Assembly (NCBI GenBank): GCA_937951455.1
Contig: CALFBU010000127.1
Coordinates: forward strand, 1-18,543
Source: an uncultured Rhizobiaceae group bacterium
Lineage (GTDB): Bacteria > Pseudomonadota > Alphaproteobacteria > Rhizobiales > Rhizobiaceae
Length of the DNA: 18,543 nucleotides
Direction: 5' to 3'
Position 1 is the stretch's first letter, and each line of letters begins with the position of its first letter. The notes beneath the pieces are model-generated. The model saw only the letters and a list, made by a program, of their open reading frames with translations, did not search any database and was not told the origin of the DNA. Below are positions 6,007 through 13,961 of this stretch, one piece after another. The position numbers were made by a program, and so were the translations under genes.

Positions 6007-7548
6007 ATGTACCTGTTAAATCGATTTTTTGTATGGACGTTGCTTGCTATATCATTGCTTGTAACGCAAGCGTTGATGGCAGGTCATGCTACCCAAGCGT
6101 TCGCCAACAACAGTTACCTTAAGATATCCAAGGCAGCAATTGGCAAGAGCCAGACTGTTAAGGTAGGCTTGAACAAGTCCATGGTTATTGATCTTCCTGG
6201 CGATGCACATGATATTCTCGTTGCAAGTCCAACGGTTGCAGATGCAATCACAAGAACTTCCAGAAGAATTTACATTTTTGGTAAGCAGGTAGGATCAACA
6301 AATATCTTCATTTTTGACTCAGCTGGTCGTCAGTTGCTCAGCATTGATCTTATCATTGAGCGAGATATTACTGGTCTTGAGGCAAATCTTGCCAAATATG
6401 TGCCTGGTTCTGACGTGACGGTTGAAATTGTCAACGACAATATCATCCTTACAGGTACTGTACCGACACCACAGGCATCATCTCGTGTCATCCAATTGGC
6501 AAGAGCCTTCATTTCCGGTGGTGAGGCAACAACCAATCAGTTTGCAACACAGAACAGTTTCAGCGGTGGTGGTATATTCTTCGACCAAGATGAAGCGCGT
6601 CAAGAAAGCCAGATTGTAAATCTTCTTCGCATTGAAGCTGAAGATCAGGTCCACTTGAAAGTTACAATTGCTGAAATTCAGCGTACCATCGTCAAGCAGC
6701 TAGGTATTGATCTTACAGCAGCGGGCCTTACAGCAGGTAATCTTGATCTCGGTCTTATCACGGATAACCCACTGGGTCTTGGCGGTTTGTTTGCTAACAG
6801 TGGCGCACAAGCTTCCTACACAAGCTCAGGTGGTGAAAGTGTTGAAGGCATTTTGAGAGCGTTAGATCAGGCTGGTGTCATGAGAACACTTGCTGAGCCA
6901 TCCCTAACTGCGATTTCTGGTGAAACTGCATCGTTTGCTGTAGGTGGCGAATACAATGTAGTTGGCAGCGGTGCTAATGTTGCAGATGAAAATGGCACGT
7001 CACAATCGGTAGAATTTAACCAGATTTCATATGGCGTATCTCTCTCATTCACACCTGTAGTATTGGGACCTGGCAGAATTAGCCTTCGCATCAGAACGGA
7101 AGTTTCTGAGCCAACGACAGAAGGTAATGCGATTGTGGGTCGTGCAGGTGCAGCGGGTGCAATTACAGCGCCAGGTATCCGCCGCCGTCAGGCAGAAACA
7201 ACCGTTGAATTGCCATCAGGGGGATCAATGGTTCTGGCTGGACTTCTTAAAGACGACGTTCGTCAAGCAGCAGCCGGTTTCCCTGGCTTGAGCAGAATCC
7301 CGGTTCTTGGAACACTCTTCCGAAGCCGTGATTACCAAAGAACAGAATCTGAACTGGTCATTATCGCAACACCATATTTGGTTCGCCCAGTTGCTCGTCA
7401 AAAACTGTCACGTCCGGATGATAACTTTCAGCCAAGTGCAGATGGCGCAGCAAACTTCATGGGTCGTTTGAACAGAGTGTATGGAAAAGTAGAAGGCGAT
7501 CTTCCTGAAGGTCGCTACCACGGAAAAGTAGGTTTCATCTTTAAATGA
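6007..7548 (+). CDS. cpaC: Tad secretin CpaC/RcpA
   Basis: A 513-residue outer-membrane secretin. I chose the ATG at 6007 (GGGGA about nine bases upstream) because it places a signal peptide directly at the N-terminus. An upstream in-frame ATG at 5956 would overlap the end of cpaB and precede the signal with 17 polar residues. After the signal peptide (about residues 1-34) comes the pilus-secretin N-terminal domain (about 40-115), then a BON-like segment (DVTVEIVNDNIILTGTVPTP). The secretin barrel domain follows, with the conserved C-terminal motif RIPVLGTLFRSRDYQRTESE and VIIATPYLV. It forms the pore through which the Flp fibre leaves the cell, assisted by CpaD and CpaB. Its stop overlaps the most upstream possible cpaD start. 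Confidence 0.95.
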   Translation: MYLLNRFFVWTLLAISLLVTQALMAGHATQAFANNSYLKISKAAIGKSQTVKVGLNKSMVIDLPGDAHDILVASPTVADAITRTSRRIYIFGKQVGSTNIFIFDSAGRQLLSIDLIIERDITGLEANLAKYVPGSDVTVEIVNDNIILTGTVPTPQASSRVIQLARAFISGGEATTNQFATQNSFSGGGIFFDQDEARQESQIVNLLRIEAEDQVHLKVTIAEIQRTIVKQLGIDLTAAGLTAGNLDLGLITDNPLGLGGLFANSGAQASYTSSGGESVEGILRALDQAGVMRTLAEPSLTAISGETASFAVGGEYNVVGSGANVADENGTSQSVEFNQISYGVSLSFTPVVLGPGRISLRIRTEVSEPTTEGNAIVGRAGAAGAITAPGIRRRQAETTVELPSGGSMVLAGLLKDDVRQAAAGFPGLSRIPVLGTLFRSRDYQRTESELVIIATPYLVRPVARQKLSRPDDNFQPSADGAANFMGRLNRVYGKVEGDLPEGRYHGKVGFIFK

Positions 7549-7574
7549 TGAATCAATTTAACGGAGCAAGAAAA

Positions 7575-8294
7575 ATGTCTCGAGTAATCAAAACCATGAA
7601 ACCTATAAAAACTAATGTGGGAACAACCATGTCAAAATCCCTTAAAATGTCGGTCGTATTTGCAGGCATATTGCTCACAGGCTGTGCGTCATATCAAAAA
7701 GATCACTTCACTGTTGGATCGACGCCGAAAGACTATCGTACGCAACATCCGATTGTTGTGTCTCAGGCTGAAGTTTCTGAAGACCTAATTGTCTCACGTT
7801 CCATGAGCAAAATGTCGTTCAGGCATGAAAACACGGCTACAAGCTTTTACGGAAAGTTTAAGCAATCCGGTGCAAGAACTCTAAACGTTATGCTTCCTGC
7901 AGGATCGCACAACGAGAGCGCTGCCAGAAAGGTAGCCCATGATGTGATTGCACACATGAAAGACTTAGGCCTTGAAGCGCATCAAGTTTCTGTATCAAGA
8001 TATCATGCTTCAAACCATGGCGATGCAGCTACAGTCAGGCTTTCATACGGCGCAATTACGGCGGATGTCGCAAGCAAATGCGGTCAGTGGAATGAAGACC
8101 TGGGTCAGACATCTGAAAACCAGAACTACAACAACTTCGGATGTTCAACTCAAAACAATCTAGCAAAAATGATAGCCAATCCTGCGGATCTACTTGGTCC
8201 AAGAGGTGAGTCTGAAATTGATGCAGGAAGACGCGATAACGTAATTAATGACTGGCGTGAAAACGGCACTGCCAGCCTACCAAGCCTACTTTAG
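7575..8294 (+). CDS. cpaD: Tad pilus lipoprotein CpaD
   Basis: A CpaD-family outer-membrane lipoprotein, 239 residues from the ATG at 7575. The lipobox LLTGC places the lipidated Cys at residue 37. Downstream, 'QHPIVVSQAEV' and the Cys-containing 'FGCSTQNNLAKMIANPADLLGPR' are recognisable CpaD landmarks. The start is uncertain. The ATG at 7575 has GGAG eight bases upstream. The ATG at 7629 would give a more typical 18-residue lipoprotein signal (MSKSLKMSVVFAGILLTG) but a poorer ribosome site. The ATG at 7545 overlaps the cpaC stop as ATGA. CpaD is thought to help secretin insertion or stability. It lies 28 bases before cpaE in the same operon. Confidence 0.9.
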   Translation: MSRVIKTMKPIKTNVGTTMSKSLKMSVVFAGILLTGCASYQKDHFTVGSTPKDYRTQHPIVVSQAEVSEDLIVSRSMSKMSFRHENTATSFYGKFKQSGARTLNVMLPAGSHNESAARKVAHDVIAHMKDLGLEAHQVSVSRYHASNHGDAATVRLSYGAITADVASKCGQWNEDLGQTSENQNYNNFGCSTQNNLAKMIANPADLLGPRGESEIDAGRRDNVINDWRENGTASLPSLL

Positions 8295-8322
8295 AAACAG
8301 GTAAAGAGTTAGAGGAATTAAA

Positions 8323-9603
8323 ATGTCAGAAACTGCTCCTCAAATGGATCAATATAAAGGTCACACTGAAGATGAAGTAGCCAAAGGCGCTATGTCTGAA
8401 GTCAGGCCTATTCCAAGAATTACAATCCAGGCATTCTGTGAAACAGATGCGGTAAGACAAACGCTTGAAATGGCTGCTGGTGATAGACGTATGTCACGTG
8501 CACATGTCTCGGTTAATACTGGCGGCATTGCAGGCGCAGTAGACTATTATGGAACAGCGCCTACACCAAATTTGATCATCATTGAATCTTCAAATACTGG
8601 CGATGCCCTAATGGCTGATTTGGGACAACTTGCCAGTGTTTGTGATGCGACAACAAAAGTAATCGTTATTGGTCACTTCAATGATATTTTGATGTATCGC
8701 GAGTTGATAGCCAACGGTATTTCAGAGTATCTGGTTGCGCCTGTTTCGATGGCAGACATCATGCTTGCTATTTCCAATATCTTTACAAGCGATGAAAACG
8801 GTCCATTGGGCAAAATGATCGCATTTATTGGTGCAAAGGGTGGGGCAGGGTCTTCTACAATTTGTCATAATGTGGCTTGGACGATTTCATCATCTTATAA
8901 AAACGATGTTGTTCTCGCCGACCTTGACTTGGCATTTGGTACGGCAAATATGAATTTGGATCAGGATCCGACACAAGGCATTGCTGATGCGGTGTTTTCA
9001 CCGGACCGCGTGGATGATATTTTATTGGACCGTCTTTTGGCAAAATGTGCCGAGCACTTAAGCTTGCTTGCTGCTCCATCAACGCTGGAACGCACATATG
9101 ATTTTGATGCTCATGCATTCAGTTCAATTTTGGAAGTTGCCCAACGTGGTGCGCCGTGTGTTGCAGTCGATATTCCAAATCAGTGGAATGGTTGGACAAA
9201 ACAAGTTCTCGCAGCAGCAGATGAAGTGGTTGTTGTCGCGGAGCCTGAATTGGCAAACTTGCGGAATGCTAAAAATCTGGTTGATACGATCACGGAAATT
9301 CGTCCAAACGACGTTTTGCCTCGTTTGATTATGAACAAGGTAGGCGTTCAAAAAAGACCTGAAATTTCGGTAGCTGATTTTTCAAACGCGCTTAATCTGG
9401 ATCCCATCGCAGTTATTCCTTTTGAGCCAGCATTGTTTGGTACGGCTTCTAATAATGGTCAAATGATTTCTGAAGCAGATATCAAAAATCCTATCTCGGA
9501 AACCTTGGCGACAGTCTCTCAAATTCTGACTGGTAAGGCAGAGGTAAGAACAAAAAAGAAATCGGCATTTAACCTTCTAAAAAGCTTAAAGCTAAAAAAG
9601 TAA
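8323..9603 (+). CDS. cpaE: Tad localisation ATPase CpaE/TadZ (MinD/ParA family)
   Basis: A 426-residue protein. An N-terminal receiver-like domain (about residues 32-155; PTPNLIIIESS, KVIVIGHFNDILMYRELIANG) precedes a MinD/ParA-type ATPase domain from about residue 162. The deviant Walker A is GAKGGAGSSTI (170-180): the signature Lys172 is kept, but the second P-loop Lys is a Ser, as in other CpaE-like sequences. Asp200/Asp202 in LADLDLAFGTAN are the likely switch/Walker acidic residues. CpaE/TadZ directs the pilus machinery to its place in the cell, often a pole. AGAGGA precedes the ATG. It is cytoplasmic and 36 bases upstream of cpaF. A Lys-rich C-terminal tail could contact membrane or nucleic acid, but that is a guess. 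Confidence 0.93.
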   Translation: MSETAPQMDQYKGHTEDEVAKGAMSEVRPIPRITIQAFCETDAVRQTLEMAAGDRRMSRAHVSVNTGGIAGAVDYYGTAPTPNLIIIESSNTGDALMADLGQLASVCDATTKVIVIGHFNDILMYRELIANGISEYLVAPVSMADIMLAISNIFTSDENGPLGKMIAFIGAKGGAGSSTICHNVAWTISSSYKNDVVLADLDLAFGTANMNLDQDPTQGIADAVFSPDRVDDILLDRLLAKCAEHLSLLAAPSTLERTYDFDAHAFSSILEVAQRGAPCVAVDIPNQWNGWTKQVLAAADEVVVVAEPELANLRNAKNLVDTITEIRPNDVLPRLIMNKVGVQKRPEISVADFSNALNLDPIAVIPFEPALFGTASNNGQMISEADIKNPISETLATVSQILTGKAEVRTKKKSAFNLLKSLKLKK

Positions 9604-9639
9604 TCTCAAGATTTTAAAGATCTAGAACAGGAATTTAAT

Positions 9640-11091
9640 ATGTTCGGTAAACGCGGTGGAAACGTACCTACTCAAGCACCAACGTCAGTGGCAGTAAAGC
9701 CTGAAGGGCCAAAACCAGCTGCTCCTGTGGCAGCGCCAAAAACTGAGGTTGCAATACCAAAAGTTGCCGCGCCAAGCATGGACACGAGCATCAAGATTAA
9801 GTCTGAAGAATATTATGACACCAAGACCAGTGTTTTTTCCGCATTGATTGATACGATCGATTTGGGTCAGCTGGCATCGCTTGAGCCCGAGGCAGCGCGT
9901 GAAGAAATCAGAGATATCGTAAATGATATTATCTCCATTAAAAATCTGGCGATGTCGATTGCAGAACAAGAGGAAATTCTTGAAGATATCTGTAACGATG
10001 TTTTGGGATATGGTCCGCTTGAACCGCTTTTGATGCGCGATGATATTGCTGACGTCATGATTAACGGCGCCAAGAGCTCTTTCATCGAAGTCAACGGCAA
10101 GGTTGAAGAAGCCAATGTACGTTTCCGCGACAATACGCAGTTGATGAATATTTGTCAGCGTATTGTGAGTCAGGTAGGTCGCCGTGTTGATGAATCCAGT
10201 CCGATATGTGACGCTCGTCTTGCAGACGGTTCTCGTGTAAACGTGATTGCCCCGCCGCTAGCCATTGATGGTCCGGCATTAACAATTCGTAAGTTTAAGA
10301 AAGACAAGCTAACCCTTGACCAGCTTGTTAAGTTTGGTGCGATTACACCTGAAGGCGCGCAGATCCTTCAAATTATTGGCCGTGTGCGCTGTAACGTGAT
10401 TATCTCAGGTGGTACGGGTTCTGGTAAGACTACATTGCTTAACTGTATGAGCGCCTACGCTGATGCAGATGAGCGTATCATTACCTGTGAAGACTCGGCT
10501 GAACTGCAACTTCAACAGCCGCACGTCGTAAGACTTGAAACCCGCCCGCCAAACCTTGAAGGCGAAGGCCAAATAACCATGACTGATCTGGTCAAGAACT
10601 GTCTGCGTATGCGTCCTGAACGTATTATCGTGGGTGAGGTTCGTGGCTCGGAAGTATTCGATTTGCTTCAAGCCATGAACACGGGTCACGATGGTTCGAT
10701 GGGTACAATTCACGCCAACACACCGCGTGAATGTCTAAACCGTATTGAATCCATGATCGCCATGGGCGGCTTTACGCTGCCTGCAAAAACAGTGCGTGAA
10801 ATCATTGTGGGTTCAATCGATGTGATTATCCAGGCAAGCCGACTTCGCGATGGCTCAAGACGTATTACGCACATAACAGAGGTACTAGGGCTTGAGGGTG
10901 ACGTGATTACGACACAAGATCTTTTCATCTACAAAATGGATGGCGAAGACGCTAACGGCAATATTATCGGTAAACATGTTTCAACCGGCATCGGACGACC
11001 AAAGTTTTGGGAACGGGCTCGCTACTTTAATGAAGAAGAGCGCTTGGCAGCAGCACTTGATGCATCCAATGAAGAAAAAACGGATTTCTAA
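9640..11091 (+). CDS. cpaF: Tad pilus motor ATPase CpaF/TadA
   Basis: A 483-residue type II/IV secretion ATPase of the TadA subfamily. After a Pro/Ala/Lys-rich N-terminal stretch (1-45) comes the N-terminal domain, with [21 protein letters not shown] at about 123-143. The catalytic domain follows: Walker [10 protein letters not shown] (257-265), an acidic box around CEDSAELQL (283-291), Walker [10 protein letters not shown] (328-336, Glu333) and a His box [13 protein letters not shown] (348-360). All hallmark residues are intact and the length is normal. It powers extension and, in some species, retraction of the Flp fibre at the inner membrane, with TadB and TadC as its platform. AGGAA lies before the ATG. 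It is followed after only 14 bases by tadB. Confidence 0.96.
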   Translation: MFGKRGGNVPTQAPTSVAVKPEGPKPAAPVAAPKTEVAIPKVAAPSMDTSIKIKSEEYYDTKTSVFSALIDTIDLGQLASLEPEAAREEIRDIVNDIISIKNLAMSIAEQEEILEDICNDVLGYGPLEPLLMRDDIADVMINGAKSSFIEVNGKVEEANVRFRDNTQLMNICQRIVSQVGRRVDESSPICDARLADGSRVNVIAPPLAIDGPALTIRKFKKDKLTLDQLVKFGAITPEGAQILQIIGRVRCNVIISGGTGSGKTTLLNCMSAYADADERIITCEDSAELQLQQPHVVRLETRPPNLEGEGQITMTDLVKNCLRMRPERIIVGEVRGSEVFDLLQAMNTGHDGSMGTIHANTPRECLNRIESMIAMGGFTLPAKTVREIIVGSIDVIIQASRLRDGSRRITHITEVLGLEGDVITTQDLFIYKMDGEDANGNIIGKHVSTGIGRPKFWERARYFNEEERLAAALDASNEEKTDF

Positions 11092-11105
11092 GTTAGGGTT
11101 TTTAA

Positions 11106-12113
11106 ATGTTTGGAATTGATACAAATATACTTTTGTTGACAGCATTAATGGCAATGGCTGCAGGAGCAGCTATATGGGCTATTTTCTTTAATAAAATATC
11201 CAATGAACGCAATCAGGAACGTCGCGTAAAAAGCATAAGACGTAATGAGGGAGATCGCAGTGCGCGTATGGCTGCAGAAGCGCGTGTTGCTGACGCTCAA
11301 AAACGCCGTCAATCAACACAGGCTTCATTGAAAGAACTGGAAGAGCAAACAAAAGCAAAAAATCCGAACAAAAAAGGCATCAAGGATCAGATGCGCCAGG
11401 CTGGCATGGATGGTAATATGAAAAAGTTCACCATGTTCAGCATCATAACGGCGCTTGTTACCAGCGTTCTGGCTTTTGTCGCAAGCGGCAATGTATTTGT
11501 AGCTGGTGCCATGCTGTTCATTGGCGGTTTTGGTTTGCCAAGATGGTTTGTTGGTCGCCAACGCAAAAAGCGCATGGATGCATTTCTTGAAGAGTTTCCA
11601 AATGCGGTTGATGTGATCACGCGTGGTATTAAAGCAGGTCTTCCACTTAACGATACAATCGGCATTATTGCTACTGAAGCCAAAGAACCGGTTAGATCTG
11701 AATTCAGGAAAATTCTGGAAACCCAAAAGATGGGTGTGCCAATGACAGAAGCCATTCAAAAGCTGTACAAGAATGTGCCTTTAACGGAAGCTAACTTCTT
11801 CGGCATTGTGATTGCTATTCAGCAAAGTGCTGGTGGTAACTTATCGGAAGCACTGGGGAACCTTTCTAAAGTTCTACGTGACAGAAAAATGATGAAAGCA
11901 AAAATTCAATCCATGTCTGCAGAAGCGAAAGCTTCCGCTGGGATTATTGGCTCTTTGCCTCCGGCAGTTATGATTTTGATTTATCTATCAACGCCAGATT
12001 ACATCATGCTTCTTTTCACGGAAACAACAGGTAACTTGATTTTGATCGGCGCTGTGTTCTGGATGAGCGTGGGTGTGATGGTCATGAAACAAATGATTAA
12101 CTTCGATTTCTAG
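11106..12113 (+). CDS. tadB: Tad inner-membrane platform protein TadB
   Basis: A 335-residue membrane protein. It has an N-terminal helix (about residues 8-28), a long charged and probably cytoplasmic coiled segment rich in Arg/Glu/Lys (about 30-105), and two helices (about 108-126 and 130-148). A T2SSF domain (about 155-285) carries DAFLEEFPNAVDVITRGIKA and, in its middle, the LYKNVPLTEANFFGIVIAIQ segment typical of GspF/TadB. Two C-terminal helices follow. With TadC it forms the inner-membrane core on which CpaF acts. The ribosome-binding site is weak (TTAGGGTTTTTAAATG), so translation may depend on coupling to cpaF 14 bases upstream. The call rests on the T2SSF motif, topology and gene order. 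Confidence 0.93.
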   Translation: MFGIDTNILLLTALMAMAAGAAIWAIFFNKISNERNQERRVKSIRRNEGDRSARMAAEARVADAQKRRQSTQASLKELEEQTKAKNPNKKGIKDQMRQAGMDGNMKKFTMFSIITALVTSVLAFVASGNVFVAGAMLFIGGFGLPRWFVGRQRKKRMDAFLEEFPNAVDVITRGIKAGLPLNDTIGIIATEAKEPVRSEFRKILETQKMGVPMTEAIQKLYKNVPLTEANFFGIVIAIQQSAGGNLSEALGNLSKVLRDRKMMKAKIQSMSAEAKASAGIIGSLPPAVMILIYLSTPDYIMLLFTETTGNLILIGAVFWMSVGVMVMKQMINFDF

Positions 12114-12198
12114 ACGTATATTTGAAATCGAATTTGAAACGAATTTAAACATGTGTACCTAAAAAATTGGGTCACATAAAACAAGGAAAGCAGATTTC

Positions 12199-13161
12199 AT
12201 GGAAGCTTTGGCAGATCCGCAAACGCTACTCTCCATTTTAGCTGCTGTAGCCATTTTCGCTACAGTCATTACCCTTGCCATGCCGCTTCTTGCGAAAGAT
12301 GAACTTGGCAGCAGAATGAAATCAGTTGCCATTGAGCGTGATAAAATTCGCGCAAGAGAAAGAGCGCGCCTTGCAGAGGAGCAGGGAAGAAAAGGTTCGC
12401 TTCGCCAAAAAGATGAAGGTTTCGTGCAAGGTCTTGTTGAAAAGTTCAATCTAAAAGCCGCGCTCGCCGATGAAAATACGTTCCTGGACCTCACAAGGGC
12501 AGGCTATCGCCAAAAATCTCACATCAGTATTTTTCTGTTTTTCAAGGTTATACTTCCAGTCATCATGTTTGCAGCGGCTTTGATGTATTTCTTCATCATT
12601 TCACCAGCGGATCGCTTGCCGATGATGAACATACTGTTTGCTTGTGCAATTGGCATGGCGGGTTTTTATCTACCGTCTGTGATTGTGAAAAATGCGGTTA
12701 GTAAAAGACAGATGTCCATTAAAAGGGCATGGCCTGACGCGCTTGACTTGCTATTGATCTGTGTGGAATCGGGCATGTCTCTCGAAGCATCCATGAAAAA
12801 AGTTGCAGTTGAAATAGGCTTGCAGTCACCAGCACTTGCTGAGGAACTGACTCTTACAACCGCAGAGCTTTCGTATCTGCAAGAGCGCCGCCAAGCGCAT
12901 GAAAACTTGGCAAAGCGTACCGGTCTTGATCAGGTTAAAGCGGTAACGATGGCGCTTATCCAGGCGGAGCGTTATGGTACACCACTGTCAACAGCATTGC
13001 GTGCGCTATCCCAGGAAAGCCGCGATATGAGAATGGCAGAAGCTGAAAAGAAAGCAGCTGGTCTGCCACCTAAGCTTACAGTGCCGATGATTATCTTCTT
13101 CCTGCCAGTACTCTTTGCTGTGATCATTGGACCAGCTGCAATTCAAATCAGCGCACAGTAG
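12199..13161 (+). CDS. tadC: Tad inner-membrane platform protein TadC
   Basis: A 320-residue membrane protein resembling TadB in layout. It has an N-terminal helix (about 9-31), a charged linker (about 33-90), two helices (about 108-130 and 137-157), and a T2SSF domain beginning RAWPDALDLLLICVESGMS and including LQERRQAHENLAKRTGLDQV. It ends in a C-terminal hydrophobic helix with the Pro-rich KAAGLPPKLTVPMIIFFLP, typical of TadC. It partners TadB as the base of the pilus. The gap of 85 bases after tadB is the largest in the operon and contains only AT-rich sequence with a near-duplicate GAAATCGAATTT/GAAACGAATTT (12124-12146). AAGGAAAG precedes the ATG. The operon ends here at the terminator at 13186-13212. 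Confidence 0.93.
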   Translation: MEALADPQTLLSILAAVAIFATVITLAMPLLAKDELGSRMKSVAIERDKIRARERARLAEEQGRKGSLRQKDEGFVQGLVEKFNLKAALADENTFLDLTRAGYRQKSHISIFLFFKVILPVIMFAAALMYFFIISPADRLPMMNILFACAIGMAGFYLPSVIVKNAVSKRQMSIKRAWPDALDLLLICVESGMSLEASMKKVAVEIGLQSPALAEELTLTTAELSYLQERRQAHENLAKRTGLDQVKAVTMALIQAERYGTPLSTALRALSQESRDMRMAEAEKKAAGLPPKLTVPMIIFFLPVLFAVIIGPAAIQISAQ

Positions 13162-13185
13162 TTGATCGAAAATCGTATTTAATTG

Positions 13186-13212
13186 GGGCGGATAAATATC
13201 CGCCCTTTTTTT
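13186..13212 (+). terminator. Intrinsic terminator of the cpaB-tadC operon
   Basis: GGGCGGATA (13186-13194) pairs with TATCCGCCC (13197-13205); a few inner A-T pairs must open for the loop. A run of seven T follows (13206-13212). It also abuts the stop codon of the converging ribH, whose last bases lie in the T tract. In the other direction the T run is poor, so it serves mainly the plus strand. Confidence 0.9.
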
Positions 13213-13642
13213 ATTTTATACTGTTTCGGGTTTCCACAATTTTCAACGCAGCACGCGCTGCTTCTCTACCCTTTTCAATGAAATGCTTTTGGTAGATTTG
13301 ATTGTGATGATCGGTTTCTTGATATTGGTGCGGCGTAAGTGACACCGACAGCACGGGTATCTTTCTATCCAGCCCCACACGCATTAAGCCATCGACTACA
13401 GCCGTTGCTACAAATTCATGTCGGTAAATGCCACCGTCAACAACGAAAGCTGCTGCTGCGATTGCGCAGTATTTACCAGTGGCAGCCAAATCATCCGCAA
13501 CCAATGGCATTTCATATGCGCCAGGCACTTCAAATACATCGACTTGATCTGGTGGTATGATTGAGCAAAACCCTTCAAGCGCTTTGTCGACAATATCACT
13601 ATGCCAATTGGCCTTGATAAATGCATATCTGGTGTGTGTCAT
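13211..13642 (-). CDS. ribH: 6,7-dimethyl-8-ribityllumazine synthase, RibH2 type
   Basis: A 143-residue lumazine synthase, the penultimate riboflavin enzyme. It joins 5-amino-6-ribitylamino-uracil with dihydroxybutanone phosphate. Visible landmarks are VFEVPGAYEMPLVAD (36-50), AAFVVDGGIYRHEFVATAVV (64-83) with the likely catalytic His75, and PVLSVSLTPHQYQE (96-109). The combination 'W-H-x-D-I-V-D' at the start and 'D-G-G-I-Y-R-H-x-F-V-A-T-A-V' recalls Brucella RibH2 rather than the RibH of riboflavin operons. RibH2 proteins in that group are expressed under an FMN riboswitch, and one lies directly upstream here. AAGGAGA sits five bases before the ATG. The gene stands alone, converging on tadC, with no other rib gene in the window. 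Confidence 0.92.
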   Translation of the reverse strand: MTHTRYAFIKANWHSDIVDKALEGFCSIIPPDQVDVFEVPGAYEMPLVADDLAATGKYCAIAAAAFVVDGGIYRHEFVATAVVDGLMRVGLDRKIPVLSVSLTPHQYQETDHHNQIYQKHFIEKGREAARAALKIVETRNSIK

Positions 13643-13660
13643 GGTAATCTCCTTTATGTA

Positions 13661-13721
13661 TCAAGACACGTCACCAAGGCGATCACGAGCGAACATAAAG
13701 AAAGACACATCCGTGTCTTGA
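13661..13721 (-). promoter_or_regulatory. Putative expression platform of the FMN riboswitch
   Basis: On the minus-strand RNA, segment A (UCAAGACACG, 13721-13712) can pair with segment B just after it (GUGUCUU, 13708-13702; 7 bp, tetraloop GGAU, followed by UCUUU). It can instead pair with segment C (CGUGUCUUGA, 13670-13661; 10 bp), which lies six bases before the AAGGAGA of ribH. The two foldings exclude each other, as expected of a switch. Which one FMN favours cannot be read from the sequence. Confidence 0.5.
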
Positions 13722-13730
13722 ACTTGCCCA

Positions 13731-13877
13731 CACGTTCTCTATCATCCGGACTGTAACCGTCGGCTCAGGAATTTGACCTGATCTGCTGACCTTCCTTTTT
13801 AAAAAGAAGCGCTCGCGGGCTTGCATCATAGATTGCCTACCGCCGGTGGGGAATTTCACCCCGCCCTGAGAACGGCA
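13731..13877 (-). ncRNA. FMN riboswitch (RFN element) upstream of ribH
   Basis: The minus strand carries the full conserved RFN pattern in order: the P1 5' strand GTTCTC (13873-13868), AGGGCGGGGTGAAATTCCCC, ACCGGCGGT, a variable arm ending AGCCCGCGAGCG, GGTCAGCAGATCAGGTCAAATTCCTGAGCCGACGGT in pieces, ACAGTCCGGATG, and the P1 3' strand GAGAAC (13739-13734). It is an aptamer for FMN that normally shuts down riboflavin genes when FMN is plentiful. It lies about 90 bases upstream of the ribH start on the same strand. The open frames across it on the minus strand are incidental. Confidence 0.95.
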
Positions 13878-13881
13878 CACG

Positions 13882-13908
13882 AATATAGGATGTGTTGAAA
13901 AAAGGCAA
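13882..13908 (-). promoter_or_regulatory. Candidate promoter of the FMN riboswitch-ribH unit
   Basis: On the minus strand TTGCCT (13908-13903) and TATATT (13887-13882) are separated by 15 bases, shorter than the ideal 17. Transcription from here would begin near 13875, exactly at the foot of the aptamer's P1 stem, which is the main argument for it. Confidence 0.35.
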
Positions 13909-13961
13909 TCACATGCCGCGCCTAAACAGCGGATGTAAAAGAAAATAATTATATCAATAAT

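Noticed and set aside
12124..12146. Tandem near-repeat GAAATCGAATTT/GAAACGAATTT between tadB and tadC
   Set aside because: Only two imperfect copies in AT-rich spacer DNA; too little to claim a regulatory element.
13683..13880. 65-codon open frame on the minus strand across the riboswitch
   Set aside because: It lies almost wholly inside the conserved FMN aptamer, has no family resemblance and is explained by the RNA structure.
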